A DNA stretch of 64,000 bases from Mucilaginibacter sabulilitoris (GCF_034262375.1 NZ_CP139558.1:5084001-5148000), one strand, 5' to 3'; shown: positions 34,952-45,270, counted from the first letter of the stretch. Notes: a model not told the origin generated them from the letters alone. Translations and numbers: made by a program.

Positions 34952-35554
34952 TTGAACACTTTAACAGATTCAGACGCCATATTTCAGTATCACCGGTACA
35001 TGATCATGTTGCATGGAAACCACGGAACCGCTGCTTTGGGCTGGAGAGATATACAAAGTCAGGCAATCCGTTTTGAGGCCATCAAAGCTCTGGCAGATAT
35101 GAATAAGCATACCGTATTGGACGCAGGCTGTGGCCATGGCGACCTATTTCCATTTCTGCGTAGTTACTACCCGGAAATTTCCTATTGTGGGATAGAACAA
35201 ATACCCGAACTTTTAAATGAAGCCAGACGGCGCTACAGCAAGTGGCCGCAGACATCGTTCATGTGCGGAGATTTTATAAATGGTGTCCTGCCAATTGCAG
35301 ACTATGTTATAGCTTGCGGCTCACTTAACTACCATAATAATGATCCGGAGTTTATATTTAAGGCTATTGCTAAATTATATAGACATAGTAAACTTGGTTT
35401 TGCCTTTAACCTGCTAAGCCACGTAATAACTAATGGTCTTATTGTTGCCTACAATCAGGATGAGATTATGAAGTATTGCCTTTCCCTGAGCAAACAGGTA
35501 ATTTTGAAGAACGATTACAGTGATGAAGATTTTACCATTTTCATGTACCGTTGA
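34952..35554 (+). CDS. Class I SAM-dependent methyltransferase
   Basis: A 200-residue methyltransferase. Motif I is VLDAGCGHGDLFPFL (about 55-69), followed by YCGIEQIPELL with the ribose-binding acidic residue, and DYVIACGSLNYH as the motif IV region. The substrate is unknown. The frame opens with TTG at 34952; an ATG at 35000 is the alternative. The N-terminal residues WRDIQSQAIRFEAIK lie after both starts and belong to the domain. The gene stands alone. Confidence 0.78.
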   Translation: MNTLTDSDAIFQYHRYMIMLHGNHGTAALGWRDIQSQAIRFEAIKALADMNKHTVLDAGCGHGDLFPFLRSYYPEISYCGIEQIPELLNEARRRYSKWPQTSFMCGDFINGVLPIADYVIACGSLNYHNNDPEFIFKAIAKLYRHSKLGFAFNLLSHVITNGLIVAYNQDEIMKYCLSLSKQVILKNDYSDEDFTIFMYR

Positions 35555-35687
35555 ACAGACCTCACACTTTTGGGAATTTATTTACCTTTCCTGAAATTAC
35601 ATGATTTGATAACATCATTTAATTTTAGCTGATAAAATTATATTTACTTTGTTTAAAAAACTACTACACCTTATAAGCTTTTAACAA

Positions 35688-36461
35688 ATGAAACAAGGAT
35701 TATTAATTGATATGGACGGCGTTGTATACAGTGGCGAAGAACTGATATACGGGGCCGATAAGTTCATCAATCATTTATTGAGTAACGACATTCCGTTTGC
35801 CTTTATGACCAACAATAGCCAGCGAACAAGTTTGGAAGTTGTTAGAAAACTGAAGCGCTTAGGTATAACTGTCGAACCCAAACATATATATACAAGCGCC
35901 ATGGCAACCGGTAAGTTCCTGGGCGATCAAAGCCCCAACGGAACGGCTTATGTACTTGGCGAAGGCGGTTTATTAACGAGTTTGCACGAAAATGGTATTA
36001 CCCTGGTTGATACTGATCCTGAATTTGTGGTTTTGGGCGAAGGCCGGAACTTTACACTGGAAATGGTTCAGCGGGCGGTTGATATGATTTTGGCTGGCGC
36101 TAAGTTTATTACCACCAACAGAGACCCCTCCCCTAAAAAACCGAGATGGAACAATTTGGGTATCGCTGCCACAACCGCTATGATTGAGGAAGCTACCGGC
36201 AGAAAAGCGTTTGTAACGGGTAAACCCAGCCCGGTAATGATGAGGTCGGCCAGGAAATTCCTGGGATTGGAAACCGCGGAAACAACAGTGGTTGGCGATA
36301 CTATGGAAACCGATATACAGGGTGGCGTACAAATGGGCTACAAAACCATATTGGTGCTATCAGGTATATCTACCAAAGACCAGCTCAGCCATTATGCATT
36401 TAAACCGGATATGGTTGTTGGCTCGGTTGATAAAATAGAATTTCCATTAAAATGGTGGTAA
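35688..36461 (+). CDS. HAD-IIA family phosphatase (NagD-like)
   Basis: A 257-residue cytoplasmic phosphatase. HAD motif I is LLIDMDGVVYSGEE (Asp at 8 and 10), motif II is FMTNNSQRT, the Lys of motif III lies in VTGKPSPVMM, and motif IV is VVGDTMETDIQGG. The cap insert between motifs II and III is of the C2 type, as in NagD and p-nitrophenyl phosphatases. The substrate is probably a small phospho-sugar or nucleotide. It ends 66 bases from the convergent DUF5689 gene with a shared terminator between. Confidence 0.9.
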   Translation: MKQGLLIDMDGVVYSGEELIYGADKFINHLLSNDIPFAFMTNNSQRTSLEVVRKLKRLGITVEPKHIYTSAMATGKFLGDQSPNGTAYVLGEGGLLTSLHENGITLVDTDPEFVVLGEGRNFTLEMVQRAVDMILAGAKFITTNRDPSPKKPRWNNLGIAATTAMIEEATGRKAFVTGKPSPVMMRSARKFLGLETAETTVVGDTMETDIQGGVQMGYKTILVLSGISTKDQLSHYAFKPDMVVGSVDKIEFPLKWW

Positions 36462-36463
36462 AT

Positions 36464-36505
36464 AAAAACCCCTCTCCTGTAAACATTAACAGTTACAGGA
36501 GAGGG
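36464..36505 (-). terminator. Hairpin terminator between convergent genes
   Basis: Perfect 13-base arms, 36470-36482 and 36493-36505 (ttacaggagaggg), flank a 10-base loop. On the minus strand the hairpin is followed by GG and then five T residues (36468-36464), so it mainly ends the SusC/SusD operon; on the plus strand the T-run is weak. Confidence 0.8.
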
Positions 36506-36527
36506 ATTTAACAGCCGTTGGGCTTAC

Positions 36528-38081
36528 TTAGTTTGACAGCGTTGTTGCATCTGCACCTTTTTCAATCTCATCTATTAATGACGAGGCTGACAGCGTGTAA
36601 TACACATGTGCTCTTGGAGTAATCCATTTTTTATTTGCTACGTCAAAACTACCGCCCAGCTTTATAAATATTCCTGCATCGGCGGGGGTACTATGAGGGA
36701 AGATATAGTTATTTGAACCTTGGAACATAAACGACTGAGCCGCGCCGGTTGAATCAACAGGATTATAATGATCATTTTCCGGAATGCGGTAACCTTTATT
36801 GGTGGTAGCATTGTATATGGTAGTTTTACCGGTACCTCCAAAAAATACCACATCAAGCGGCACCGAGGTTTCAACCACGTCGGTACCTTCAAATATAGCT
36901 ATACCACCAGCATTCCCACTATTTGGCAATAAGCCTGCGCTCATGCTGCCAAAGCCATCCCCATCATTTGTTACATAGGCAATTGCACGTATCCATTTTG
37001 AGGTACTGATATCTGTAGAATTTGGCCCGTTGATTTTCTTGTTACTGCCACCTACATAAAAGAAATCGCCTTTGTTAACAACACCCGATGTAAGGTTGAA
37101 TTTATAAGTGCGGCCACCGCCGGTAGCCCATCCGGCTCCCGGTGCATCGCCTGCATTTGGTGCCGCGGTACCCGCATTAGTACAGGTTACTACAGCCATT
37201 GGCGTTTTTTCAAAATCAATAGTTTGGGTTGCCATAAACTGAAAATACTCATAGTTACCGTCGGCTCCCTTTGTATCATTTATATAACCGGTAATAATAA
37301 CAGCGCCATTACCCAGGCCAGGTCCGGTTGGGTCAACAGGTTTGGTTGTTTCACTAATATCTGAACCATACCGGGGCCAGATGGATAGCGCGGGTTGCCC
37401 GTCATGCTGTCCAACAATTAATATCCCCGCTACAGTGGCGCTTCCCGGCAGTTTTGTATCAGCATAATTCGCCGTTGCCTCGGTATGCATAATAATACTA
37501 TCGGCGCCATTAACCAGGTACCGTTCTCCTGCAAATGTTTCATCTGGCTTTGGGGCCGGAGAAATAGTTGCTGATTTAATTTGCACTAATGTGCTCTCAT
37601 AAGCCCCGGGGTTGGTTTTTATAGCGTAACTGGAAGCCTGCTGCATCTTAACCGGATTATCTGACGATACTTTTTGAATATCAGATTCAGTTAATCCGCT
37701 GATCTGTAACGCACCATCAACCTTTTTCAGCATAGCGCCCTCTACCTTAACTACCAGCGAGTCGCCCGAATGGTAATTTGCGGCCGCGTCGCCCAAAGGG
37801 AGCAAAACACCCCTTGTTACCGAACGCCTGAAATTCTGAAGTACTATCATGTTTTTAGGCACATTTCCGGAGTCGGGATTGGAAATTACTATACCTACAA
37901 TTTGGCTCGCGCCAACCATGTTATCTTTAGTTAAAGTTACATCGCTGCCCTTATAAAGGTCACGCAAATCGCTTACCGCTATAATAGGGCTTAAAGTACC
38001 TGCGGCAAAATCATGTTTTTTACATGCCGTCCACAGCAAAGTGATGCTGCAAAGGGTAATATATATCCATATCTTTTTCAT
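36528..38081 (-). CDS. DUF5689 domain lipoprotein of the SusC/SusD operon
   Basis: A 517-residue lipoprotein with lipobox LLWTACKKH. A DUF5689 domain, predicted to have an OB-like fold, covers about 30-240, with AVSDLRDLYKG and QIVGIVISNPDSGNVPKNM. The C-terminal half (about 260-510) is beta-rich and has VIITGYINDTKGADGNYEYF, a pattern like lamin-tail domains found in secreted nucleases. I chose the ATG at 38081 for its signal peptide. It follows the SusD gene by 23 bases and is probably a surface substrate-binding protein of the system. Confidence 0.75.
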   Translation of the reverse strand: MKKIWIYITLCSITLLWTACKKHDFAAGTLSPIIAVSDLRDLYKGSDVTLTKDNMVGASQIVGIVISNPDSGNVPKNMIVLQNFRRSVTRGVLLPLGDAAANYHSGDSLVVKVEGAMLKKVDGALQISGLTESDIQKVSSDNPVKMQQASSYAIKTNPGAYESTLVQIKSATISPAPKPDETFAGERYLVNGADSIIMHTEATANYADTKLPGSATVAGILIVGQHDGQPALSIWPRYGSDISETTKPVDPTGPGLGNGAVIITGYINDTKGADGNYEYFQFMATQTIDFEKTPMAVVTCTNAGTAAPNAGDAPGAGWATGGGRTYKFNLTSGVVNKGDFFYVGGSNKKINGPNSTDISTSKWIRAIAYVTNDGDGFGSMSAGLLPNSGNAGGIAIFEGTDVVETSVPLDVVFFGGTGKTTIYNATTNKGYRIPENDHYNPVDSTGAAQSFMFQGSNNYIFPHSTPADAGIFIKLGGSFDVANKKWITPRAHVYYTLSASSLIDEIEKGADATTLSN

Positions 38082-38104
38082 AATATCTTTTAGCATTTAA
38101 ATGT

Positions 38105-39553
38105 TTACTGTTTTTGCCACCAAACCTGTGTGCTTATTACATCGGGGCCTTGTGTAGCTACAGCCGCGTTATAATTTTGCCCGTTGGTTGATTGCAGGTA
38201 CACCGGGTAATTTAACCGGGCCGGCATAATCCCGCCGTTTTCTAAACCTGCTCCTTTTGGTAAAACCGGGTGACCTGTACGGCGATATTCAAACCACGAC
38301 TCCAGATCGGTAAAAAACAACGCATAATACTTTTGCTTGTGAATGAGTTCCATCTTTTTATCCAGATCGTAACTTTCATTCCATTTTACCAGATCAAAAT
38401 TCAGGTAATTGGCCGGTAAGGCATATCCCCACATTGATATGGCACTGGTTACACCAGTTTCATAGTAGGTTTGGGCCGGTTTGTTTGTTATCCATCCTTT
38501 TGCTGCCGCTTCGGCCAGTATAAACTGCAATTCGGCATAGTTCATGATATTGCCCAACAGCGGTTCTTTTTGTAAAGGAGTGGTTAATGTAGATTTACCC
38601 TGAGGGGCCTGACCAATTGCATAACCGCTCGGAACCCCTGCATACTCACCATCGAACTGGGTAGCCCATTTACCAATGCGCGGATCGCTCCAGGCATTCA
38701 GGTTATCAACAAAAAAGCTGGCCAGTCTGGGGGTGTACCAGTCGGCGGGCCGCCAGGTTGCAAATGGCGAAACATAAGGCGCCGTGCCCGACCACTTTAA
38801 TATAGCCGAATCATCATTACTTGCCATTATAGGATAGCCTGTAGAGTTGGTGTCAACAATCTCCTTTATCTTGGCAGTCGCGTTCATCTCAGTTTTTGCA
38901 GATACCCTTAGCAATAACCTTAAATAAAGCGAATTGCCAAACTTACGCCAGTTGGCTACATTCCCACCGAAGATGGGGTCGCTTGTACCGGTTACATTGG
39001 CAGCAGTCGCCAGTAACTTATTTGCATTTTCTAACTTGGCAAACAGATCGGTATAAATAGCCTGCTGCTTGTCAAATGCAGGAGTAAATAAATTTTCGTC
39101 TTTTGCCTTAAGTGCGTTGAAATAAGGTATATCGCCATAAGTATCGGTAAGCATAGAGAATACCCAAGCCTGGCATATTAGTGCTATACCTTGATAAGCA
39201 GGGCTATTGGTAGCAACCCCGCCTTCATAAACATCTTTAAAATTAGCCAGTTGCAGGTACCAGTTGTTCCATAAATAATCGGCCTCCGATTTAACAATAT
39301 CATACCTGAATATTTTGCCGTCAGAATCGCCCATGTTTACGGTAACCTGCATCAGTTCGTTGGTAACCCGCTGGCTGCGGCTCATGTTGGCTTCAACCAC
39401 ATTGGCTATAGCGGGAGCCAGTAAGGCCTGCGGCAATGCGTGATCACTGGTGTTCGGATTGGTGTTAAGCTCTTTAAAGTCTTTTTTGCAAGAACTTACA
39501 GATACCAATGTTAACAGCAACACCGTGTTTAAACTATATATAAACTTTTTCAT
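38105..39553 (-). CDS. SusD/RagB-family outer membrane lipoprotein (SusD_2 type)
   Basis: A 482-residue lipoprotein with lipobox SVSSCKKDF. It belongs to the SusD-like group with the start DFKELNTNPNTSDHALPQ and TPR-like helices such as YQGIALICQAWVFSMLTDTYGDIPY. It would sit over the SusC channel and hand over substrate. I chose the ATG at 39553, which opens the signal peptide and lies 16 bases from the SusC stop. Its C-terminus includes WFEYRRTGHPVLP, a common SusD motif. Confidence 0.9.
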   Translation of the reverse strand: MKKFIYSLNTVLLLTLVSVSSCKKDFKELNTNPNTSDHALPQALLAPAIANVVEANMSRSQRVTNELMQVTVNMGDSDGKIFRYDIVKSEADYLWNNWYLQLANFKDVYEGGVATNSPAYQGIALICQAWVFSMLTDTYGDIPYFNALKAKDENLFTPAFDKQQAIYTDLFAKLENANKLLATAANVTGTSDPIFGGNVANWRKFGNSLYLRLLLRVSAKTEMNATAKIKEIVDTNSTGYPIMASNDDSAILKWSGTAPYVSPFATWRPADWYTPRLASFFVDNLNAWSDPRIGKWATQFDGEYAGVPSGYAIGQAPQGKSTLTTPLQKEPLLGNIMNYAELQFILAEAAAKGWITNKPAQTYYETGVTSAISMWGYALPANYLNFDLVKWNESYDLDKKMELIHKQKYYALFFTDLESWFEYRRTGHPVLPKGAGLENGGIMPARLNYPVYLQSTNGQNYNAAVATQGPDVISTQVWWQKQ

Positions 39554-39569
39554 TTTAAATATCTTTTGA

Positions 39570-42500
39570 TTAAATGCCAATGGTTAAGTTGACTCCGTAT
39601 GTTCTGGTTGATGGAAATTGCCCCAGTTCAAAACCCTGACTAATGTAATTGTCATTAAGGGTGCCGAACTCCGGATCAAAGCCCGGCCATTTGGTTATGG
39701 TGATCAGGTCGCGGCCATAAACACCAATAGTTACACGGGTTAAGCCTAAGCGGCGCAGTAACGTTTGGGGTAAGGTATAATCAAATCTGGCTTCCCTAAG
39801 CTTTAGAAAATCGGTTGAGTAGGTTGTACCCTCCACATTATCCTTTCCGTAATGAGCGGTATAATAGGTAGTTAAATCCTGCGCTATCACTGTATTTGGG
39901 CTATAAGTACCATCCGCGTTTTTGACTACGCCATTACCTATAATGCCGTTATAGCGCCCTGGTAAGGTATTTACGCTTTTACCCTGCTCGGCCAATATGG
40001 CCGATGTTAACGAATAGGCAACCGCGCCATGCTGCGCATCAACTAAAAAGCTTAACGAAAAGTTTTTATAGTTAAACTGGTTACCTAAACTGGCTTTCCA
40101 CTTAGGGGTGGTACTGCCAATGTATTTCATATCGTTTGTAATAACGGGATAGCCATTTTCATAAACAATTTGCCCGTCTGGTGAACGCTCATATCCCCTG
40201 CCATACAGATCGCCCATGCCGCCGCCTATGTAAGCTATAATAGCCCCGCGGCTTCCCGGGCCGGTTTGAATGGTTAAATTTTGAAGACTATCAGTTAGTG
40301 ATAATACTTTATTCTTGTTTGCGGAAAAAGTGGCATTTATGCTCCAGTTAAAACCATTTTTCACTTTTATAGGCGATCCATTGACGGCAATTTCAATGCC
40401 CTGGTTCCGCACAGCTCCCGCGTTAATGATAGCCGCGCTTACACCCGATGCCCTGTCGACTGTTGCTGTTAATATCTGATCTTTTGTTTTACTTGTATAT
40501 AATGTTAAGTCAAAACCTAAGCGGCTGTTAAACAGGCGCCATTCGGTACCCAATTCATAACTTGTAGTGTATAATGGCTTAAGATTAATATTGGCCAATT
40601 TTGTAGGATTTGCCAAACCGCCCGGAAAATCGGTAACCGGAGCATAACTGTATGAGGTAAGGTAGGGATCTGTTCTGCCGCTTCCTACACCGGCATAAGA
40701 ACCCCGTACTTTAGCATAGGATATAGCCTCTGGCATTTTAAATATTTCAGATAAGATGGCGCTTCCGTTAACTGACGGATAAAAGAATGATACATTGCTG
40801 GTTGATGTGGGAGAAGCCAGAATACTACTCCAGTCATTTCGTCCAGTAACATCCAGGAACAAATAGTTTTTATAGCTTGCCGCGAACACACCATAAAAAC
40901 TGTTGATGGCATACTTACTTCTTAAAGGAATGGCTGATAATATACCTGCTTTATTGGCTAATGTATAAACACCTGGGTACAGCAAAGAATCGGCCCGCAG
41001 TTCGTCTCTGTTGTAAGTGTTTTTTAACATACTACCGCCGCCGGTCAGGTTCAATTCAATATCCTTACCTATATTTTGTTTGTAATGAATTAAAAAGTCG
41101 TTGGTTATTTCCTGCGAAAACACACTTTGTGTACGGTACATCCCCTTCAAAAACTTCTCGGTATCATACGGGCGCTGTTCTGATCGTTGATCATTGGCAA
41201 AATCTAAAGCGGTACGTACCATTAAACTCAGGTTTTTCGTAAAGTTATAAGTAACCTGTATGTTACCTGTTAAACCATTCCGGTTAAGCTTGTTATTCAT
41301 TTCGTTGGCTATCAGATAAGGATTATCCGGGTAGCTACTAAAAGGAAAACTTTGCTTAATATTGGTTTGGCCAGGCAGCCAGTAGTCTTTTAACCAGCTT
41401 GCGGGCGCATTTGGCTCCCAAAACATGTTCCAGTACATAACCGACTGGTTGTTATACCCGGTAGCCGGCAGGTTATCACTGGTTTTGTTAGTATAGTTTA
41501 TCCGGGTTGAGATCTGTAATTTATCCGATACTTTTTGGTCAACCGCGAGCGCTACCGTGTTACGCTTATACCCGGTATTGGGTATTATCCAGGTATTATC
41601 AACATTAGTTGCCGAAAAACGGGCCGAGGTTTTATCGGTACCGCCATTTAAGGATACGGAATTGGTGAATGTTTTACCGCTGGTAAAAAAATCTTTACGC
41701 GCATTTGGATAAGCTACCCATGGCGTACGCACTGTTGCGCCGGTATGCGTAACCGGGTCATACTGAAAATATGACTGCCCATCAAACTTAGGGCCCCAAG
41801 CAGAGCTTGTACTGCGCGTGCTTGCACCGTCGGCTGTAGCGCCGAAAGAATAATAGTTGGCGCCACCTACACCCTGCCCGTACTCGTACTGAAAATCAGG
41901 CCAGCGTGAAATATCTTCTATAGCCGCGTTCGAGTTAATGGTGACGTTGATCTTCCCATCTTTGGTTTTGCCCGATTTAGTAGTGATAATGATGGCGCCG
42001 TTAGCGCCACGCTGTCCATACAATGCCGCAGCACCGGGACCTTTTAGTACCGTAATATTTTCAATATCGCTCGGATTGATATCATTAAGCCCGCTGCCAA
42101 AATCAACCGGCGAATCGCCATCAAGATAAGAACTGCTGCCGCTGCCTGTGGTACGGCCACTGCCGTTATTAATAACTACTCCATCGACAACAATTAATGC
42201 TTCGTTGTCACCGGAGAGGTTGCTTTCGCCACGCAAAACTATCCTGTTTGAACCAGTTGGCCCAGCGTTAGAACGGATAAGGTTTAACCCTGCTACTTTA
42301 CCAGATAACGCGTCTGTCCAGTTATTGGAAAGATTTTGGGTTAATTGTTCTCCTTTTACAACAGTTGCAGCATACCCCAGCGCCTTTTCATCGCGTTTAA
42401 TACCTAAGGCTGTAACTACTACTTCGTTTAAAGTAGAGTTTGACATACTTAAGGTAATGGTAACGCCTGTAGTAGTTTTATTAAATACTTGATTTTGTGC

Positions 42501-43001
42501 GGCATAACCTACGGTAGAAAAATTAATCGCGGTGCCGCTTGCTACCTGTACAGAAAACTTACCTTCATTTGTGGTAAAAGCCAAAAGCTTTTTGGCGTTG
42601 TCGCTTACAGAAACCCCGGGAAGTGGTGATTTATCATCGGCTGACATTACGGTACCGCTAACCAGAATCATATCGAGCTTTTTAATTACCAGGTTGCCGT
42701 TGATGTTTTTGATACCAATACCGGCCTGCTGCTGCAATACCTGGGCAAGCCCGTCAAACGAAAGCGATTCCTGGGGTAATGTGACCAGGCTACTCATTTT
42801 CACATCAGCTTCAAAAGAAACCTTGTAACCGTATTTGCTTTTCAAGGTGTTTACTATTTCCTGAACACTTGTACGCTTTTTTTCAAAGCTATACTGATCA
42901 GACGGATTAACCTGCGCCTTTACCATTACAGAAAAAAGCAACAGGAGTAAAACCGGAAACAATTTTTTCCGGGTAAAAAGTAAGCGTTTGAGTTGTTTCA
43001 T
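39570..43001 (-). CDS. SusC/RagA-family TonB-linked outer membrane protein with STN domain
   Basis: An 1143-residue outer membrane importer. A signal peptide (about 1-29) is followed by an STN domain (about 40-110) that signals to FecR, a carboxypeptidase-like beta domain (about 112-195, VSGTVMSADDKSPLPG), the plug (about 205-345, with ITVLKGPGAAALYGQRGANG) and a long beta-barrel to the end. The STN domain together with the sigma and FecR genes upstream shows that the importer reports substrate binding. It is 7 bases from the FecR gene. The imported substrate is unknown; nucleic acid parts are one possibility from context. Confidence 0.93.
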   Translation of the reverse strand: MKQLKRLLFTRKKLFPVLLLLLFSVMVKAQVNPSDQYSFEKKRTSVQEIVNTLKSKYGYKVSFEADVKMSSLVTLPQESLSFDGLAQVLQQQAGIGIKNINGNLVIKKLDMILVSGTVMSADDKSPLPGVSVSDNAKKLLAFTTNEGKFSVQVASGTAINFSTVGYAAQNQVFNKTTTGVTITLSMSNSTLNEVVVTALGIKRDEKALGYAATVVKGEQLTQNLSNNWTDALSGKVAGLNLIRSNAGPTGSNRIVLRGESNLSGDNEALIVVDGVVINNGSGRTTGSGSSSYLDGDSPVDFGSGLNDINPSDIENITVLKGPGAAALYGQRGANGAIIITTKSGKTKDGKINVTINSNAAIEDISRWPDFQYEYGQGVGGANYYSFGATADGASTRSTSSAWGPKFDGQSYFQYDPVTHTGATVRTPWVAYPNARKDFFTSGKTFTNSVSLNGGTDKTSARFSATNVDNTWIIPNTGYKRNTVALAVDQKVSDKLQISTRINYTNKTSDNLPATGYNNQSVMYWNMFWEPNAPASWLKDYWLPGQTNIKQSFPFSSYPDNPYLIANEMNNKLNRNGLTGNIQVTYNFTKNLSLMVRTALDFANDQRSEQRPYDTEKFLKGMYRTQSVFSQEITNDFLIHYKQNIGKDIELNLTGGGSMLKNTYNRDELRADSLLYPGVYTLANKAGILSAIPLRSKYAINSFYGVFAASYKNYLFLDVTGRNDWSSILASPTSTSNVSFFYPSVNGSAILSEIFKMPEAISYAKVRGSYAGVGSGRTDPYLTSYSYAPVTDFPGGLANPTKLANINLKPLYTTSYELGTEWRLFNSRLGFDLTLYTSKTKDQILTATVDRASGVSAAIINAGAVRNQGIEIAVNGSPIKVKNGFNWSINATFSANKNKVLSLTDSLQNLTIQTGPGSRGAIIAYIGGGMGDLYGRGYERSPDGQIVYENGYPVITNDMKYIGSTTPKWKASLGNQFNYKNFSLSFLVDAQHGAVAYSLTSAILAEQGKSVNTLPGRYNGIIGNGVVKNADGTYSPNTVIAQDLTTYYTAHYGKDNVEGTTYSTDFLKLREARFDYTLPQTLLRRLGLTRVTIGVYGRDLITITKWPGFDPEFGTLNDNYISQGFELGQFPSTRTYGVNLTIGI

Positions 43002-43008
43002 GTTTTAA

Positions 43009-43977
43009 TTAAAATATTATAACAGTATGTGGGTTTTTATATCGGTAATGCAGACCTGTGGCGTAGCTTAAGCCATGCAGCAAATTATCAATGCCGGTAT
43101 CCTTCATTTCGCCGCTGAAACGCGCCCTTTTCCTGGCCGATTCCTGTACTTCAATTTTAATATTGTACCAGCGCTGTAGTTTTTCGGCTATAGTATCGGC
43201 ACTGTCATCCTTGAAAAACAGGGTTTCATTTTGCAGGGATGAAGCATCACGCGGATTTACTTCTTTAATGATTGTTTTGTGCGTATTTGGCTGATAAATG
43301 AGTTGCTGACCAGCCTTTACATAATGGGTATGATTATTTTCGGTGATACCTACCAATCCCGTAGCCACTTTAACTTCGGTGTTTGTTTTTGGCCGCGAGT
43401 AAACATTGAATGAAGTACCTAATACCGTTACCGCTAAACGGTTGTCTGTGCGTATAATAAAAGGTTTATGCGGATCATGCTTAACATCAAAAAAGGCCTC
43501 CCCTGTTAACTGCACCTCGCGTTTGCCGGTACCAAACGAGTTGCTATAGCTAATTTTGGAATCGGGCGCCATAAATACCTGGGTACCATCGGGCAGGGTA
43601 AGCCGCCCGCCCAAATTTTGCGCGCTTTTTAAAACCTGTGTGGAATTATCGCTCCGGTACCTGGCATTCTGAACGAAAAGCCAGCCTAAAAAACAAAACA
43701 ACAATAAACTGGCAGCAATACCGGTAAGCCAATACGATGTTTTAGTGCCATCTTTGCTTTTTGATTTTGGCAATTCAAAAATCCTGTCGAGCAAACGCAG
43801 CCATTGTTCGTCAATATCAGTTTGCTTTAAGGGTTGTTCAAGCTGCTTTTTTTTCCTTTCGAGATAGGTAAGCAAATAACGGTGTTCGGTTTGCTCGTTG
43901 ATCCATTCTAAAACCTCATAGGTTTCTTCAGGTCCGCTTTCGCCGTTAACATAATTTAGTATTGTTTCCCAGTTCAC
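43009..43977 (-). CDS. FecR-family anti-sigma regulator (first system)
   Basis: A 322-residue inner-membrane regulator. The cytoplasmic N-terminal part (about 1-85) would hold the sigma factor; one membrane helix (about 87-105, LTGIAASLLLFCFLGWLF) leads to the periplasmic FecR domain (about 118-215) and a DUF4974 C-terminal domain (about 250-320) that would meet the STN domain of SusC. The frame starts with GTG at 43977; the family N-terminus is short, so this fits. A 149-base gap separates it from the sigma gene. Confidence 0.9.
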   Translation of the reverse strand: MNWETILNYVNGESGPEETYEVLEWINEQTEHRYLLTYLERKKKQLEQPLKQTDIDEQWLRLLDRIFELPKSKSKDGTKTSYWLTGIAASLLLFCFLGWLFVQNARYRSDNSTQVLKSAQNLGGRLTLPDGTQVFMAPDSKISYSNSFGTGKREVQLTGEAFFDVKHDPHKPFIIRTDNRLAVTVLGTSFNVYSRPKTNTEVKVATGLVGITENNHTHYVKAGQQLIYQPNTHKTIIKEVNPRDASSLQNETLFFKDDSADTIAEKLQRWYNIKIEVQESARKRARFSGEMKDTGIDNLLHGLSYATGLHYRYKNPHTVIIF

Positions 43978-44126
43978 GCTTTTTAATTTTACTTAAAGAG
44001 CATTAAAGGGCAACTTTCCACCTAAAGAAATTATTAATTTTATGTTAATTTAATGTTAAGTTTCAAGAAGTTAAAAGCTTCATGACTTAACATTTAACTA
44101 TGCATATTAAAAAATTGAAAAGGCGA

Positions 44127-44705
44127 TTATATAGTAGTAAAAATAAGATTGATTAGCATTAACCCGCCTGCAATTGTAGCCTGATCAAGATTGCTGTTAC
44201 GTACAGCATGGCCCAACTGCTCAATTGCCTCACGCATATTGTATTCTACTTTTTTCTCGGTAATATCAAGAACCTGGGCTATTTCGGCATTTTTTAAACC
44301 TAACAGCCTCAGTTCAATCATTTCCTTACGGTGTAATGGCAGTCTGCTGATGAGCTCTTCAACAATTTTAATAGACTGTTTTGCCACAAATTTTTCAAAT
44401 GGATTGTACGTATTCTCGGGGATATCAAAAGCATCGTTGGGTAACTGCGCTGTTTGATAACGGGACGAGATTGCTTTTAACGCGCCATTTTTTGCTGCCC
44501 GGAATAAATATGGCCTTAACTCATTGATCTGCAGTTTATCTTTTTGCTGCCATAAGTTCAAAAACAGGTCGGAAAGTATATCTTTTGCCAGGTCTTCATC
44601 ATTTACAATAGACTTTACATAACGGAATAGCGGCGTATAATTATCCTTAAATATACTTTCAAATCCATCTAATGTATGCAATGAGGGCATATTTACTGTT
44701 TTCAT
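44127..44705 (-). CDS. ECF sigma factor (first FecR system)
   Basis: A 192-residue sigma-70 family factor of the Bacteroidota FecR-associated type. Region 2 is visible as FKDNYTPLFRYVKSIV and DILSDLFLNLWQQ, and region 4 as LPLHRKEMIELRLLGLKNAE with VLDITEKKVEYNMREA. The C-terminus is hydrophobic (about 172-192), as in many members. It should transcribe the SusC, SusD and DUF5689 genes when FecR releases it. Confidence 0.9.
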   Translation of the reverse strand: MKTVNMPSLHTLDGFESIFKDNYTPLFRYVKSIVNDEDLAKDILSDLFLNLWQQKDKLQINELRPYLFRAAKNGALKAISSRYQTAQLPNDAFDIPENTYNPFEKFVAKQSIKIVEELISRLPLHRKEMIELRLLGLKNAEIAQVLDITEKKVEYNMREAIEQLGHAVRNSNLDQATIAGGLMLINLIFTTI

Positions 44706-44856
44706 AATAGGATTGCAAATTAAGGTCAGGTATATTTAGATAACAAAATACCAGGGTTAAATTTATATTAAAAAATTTCAGTATTCAATCTTATTACCAT
44801 CAATTAATTTACAATAGTATTTTATTTAAACCACCAACGCTGCAAATATTCTGTTA

Positions 44857-45192
44857 CTATTTCGAATTATTTTTGTCAATATCTTCGGCTGAAAGTAAGG
44901 CCATAACCTCATTTTTTAAAGTATCGGGAATAAGTATAATACTTTGTGAAACCTGCGCAGTATGTTTATATGCCGACTGGATTTCGGTTACTGGAGGGCA
45001 ATATCCTTTGAGCACGAAACACCCTTTTTGGCTTTCGTACATAACGGTTATCCTCAACTCAGTAAGCAGATATATATCGCGATACACCGTACGGGTACTG
45101 ATGTGGAACTTTTCCTTTAAATAATCAACGGTTACCACCTTTTTAGTTTGTAAAACCGCCAGCACTTCCAAAAGCCTGTCAACCCTGTTCAT
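44857..45192 (-). CDS. Short HTH_11 (YafY-like) regulator lacking the WYL domain
   Basis: A 111-residue protein. Residues 1-58 form a DeoR/YafY-type helix-turn-helix (RVDRLLEVLAVLQTKKVV, then KFHISTRTVYRDIYLLTE). Longer relatives carry a WYL domain after it; here only about 50 residues follow and no WYL motif is seen. The tail may be a dimerisation segment. It sits 151 bases upstream of the sigma gene on the same strand and may affect this locus, which is inference only. Confidence 0.72.
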   Translation of the reverse strand: MNRVDRLLEVLAVLQTKKVVTVDYLKEKFHISTRTVYRDIYLLTELRITVMYESQKGCFVLKGYCPPVTEIQSAYKHTAQVSQSIILIPDTLKNEVMALLSAEDIDKNNSK

Positions 45193-45270
45193 TTATTAAT
45201 ACTATTAAATTGCATATAAAAGTGCGGCAGCATATTGACAACTGTATGTCAGCACAAAAAATTATAATGA

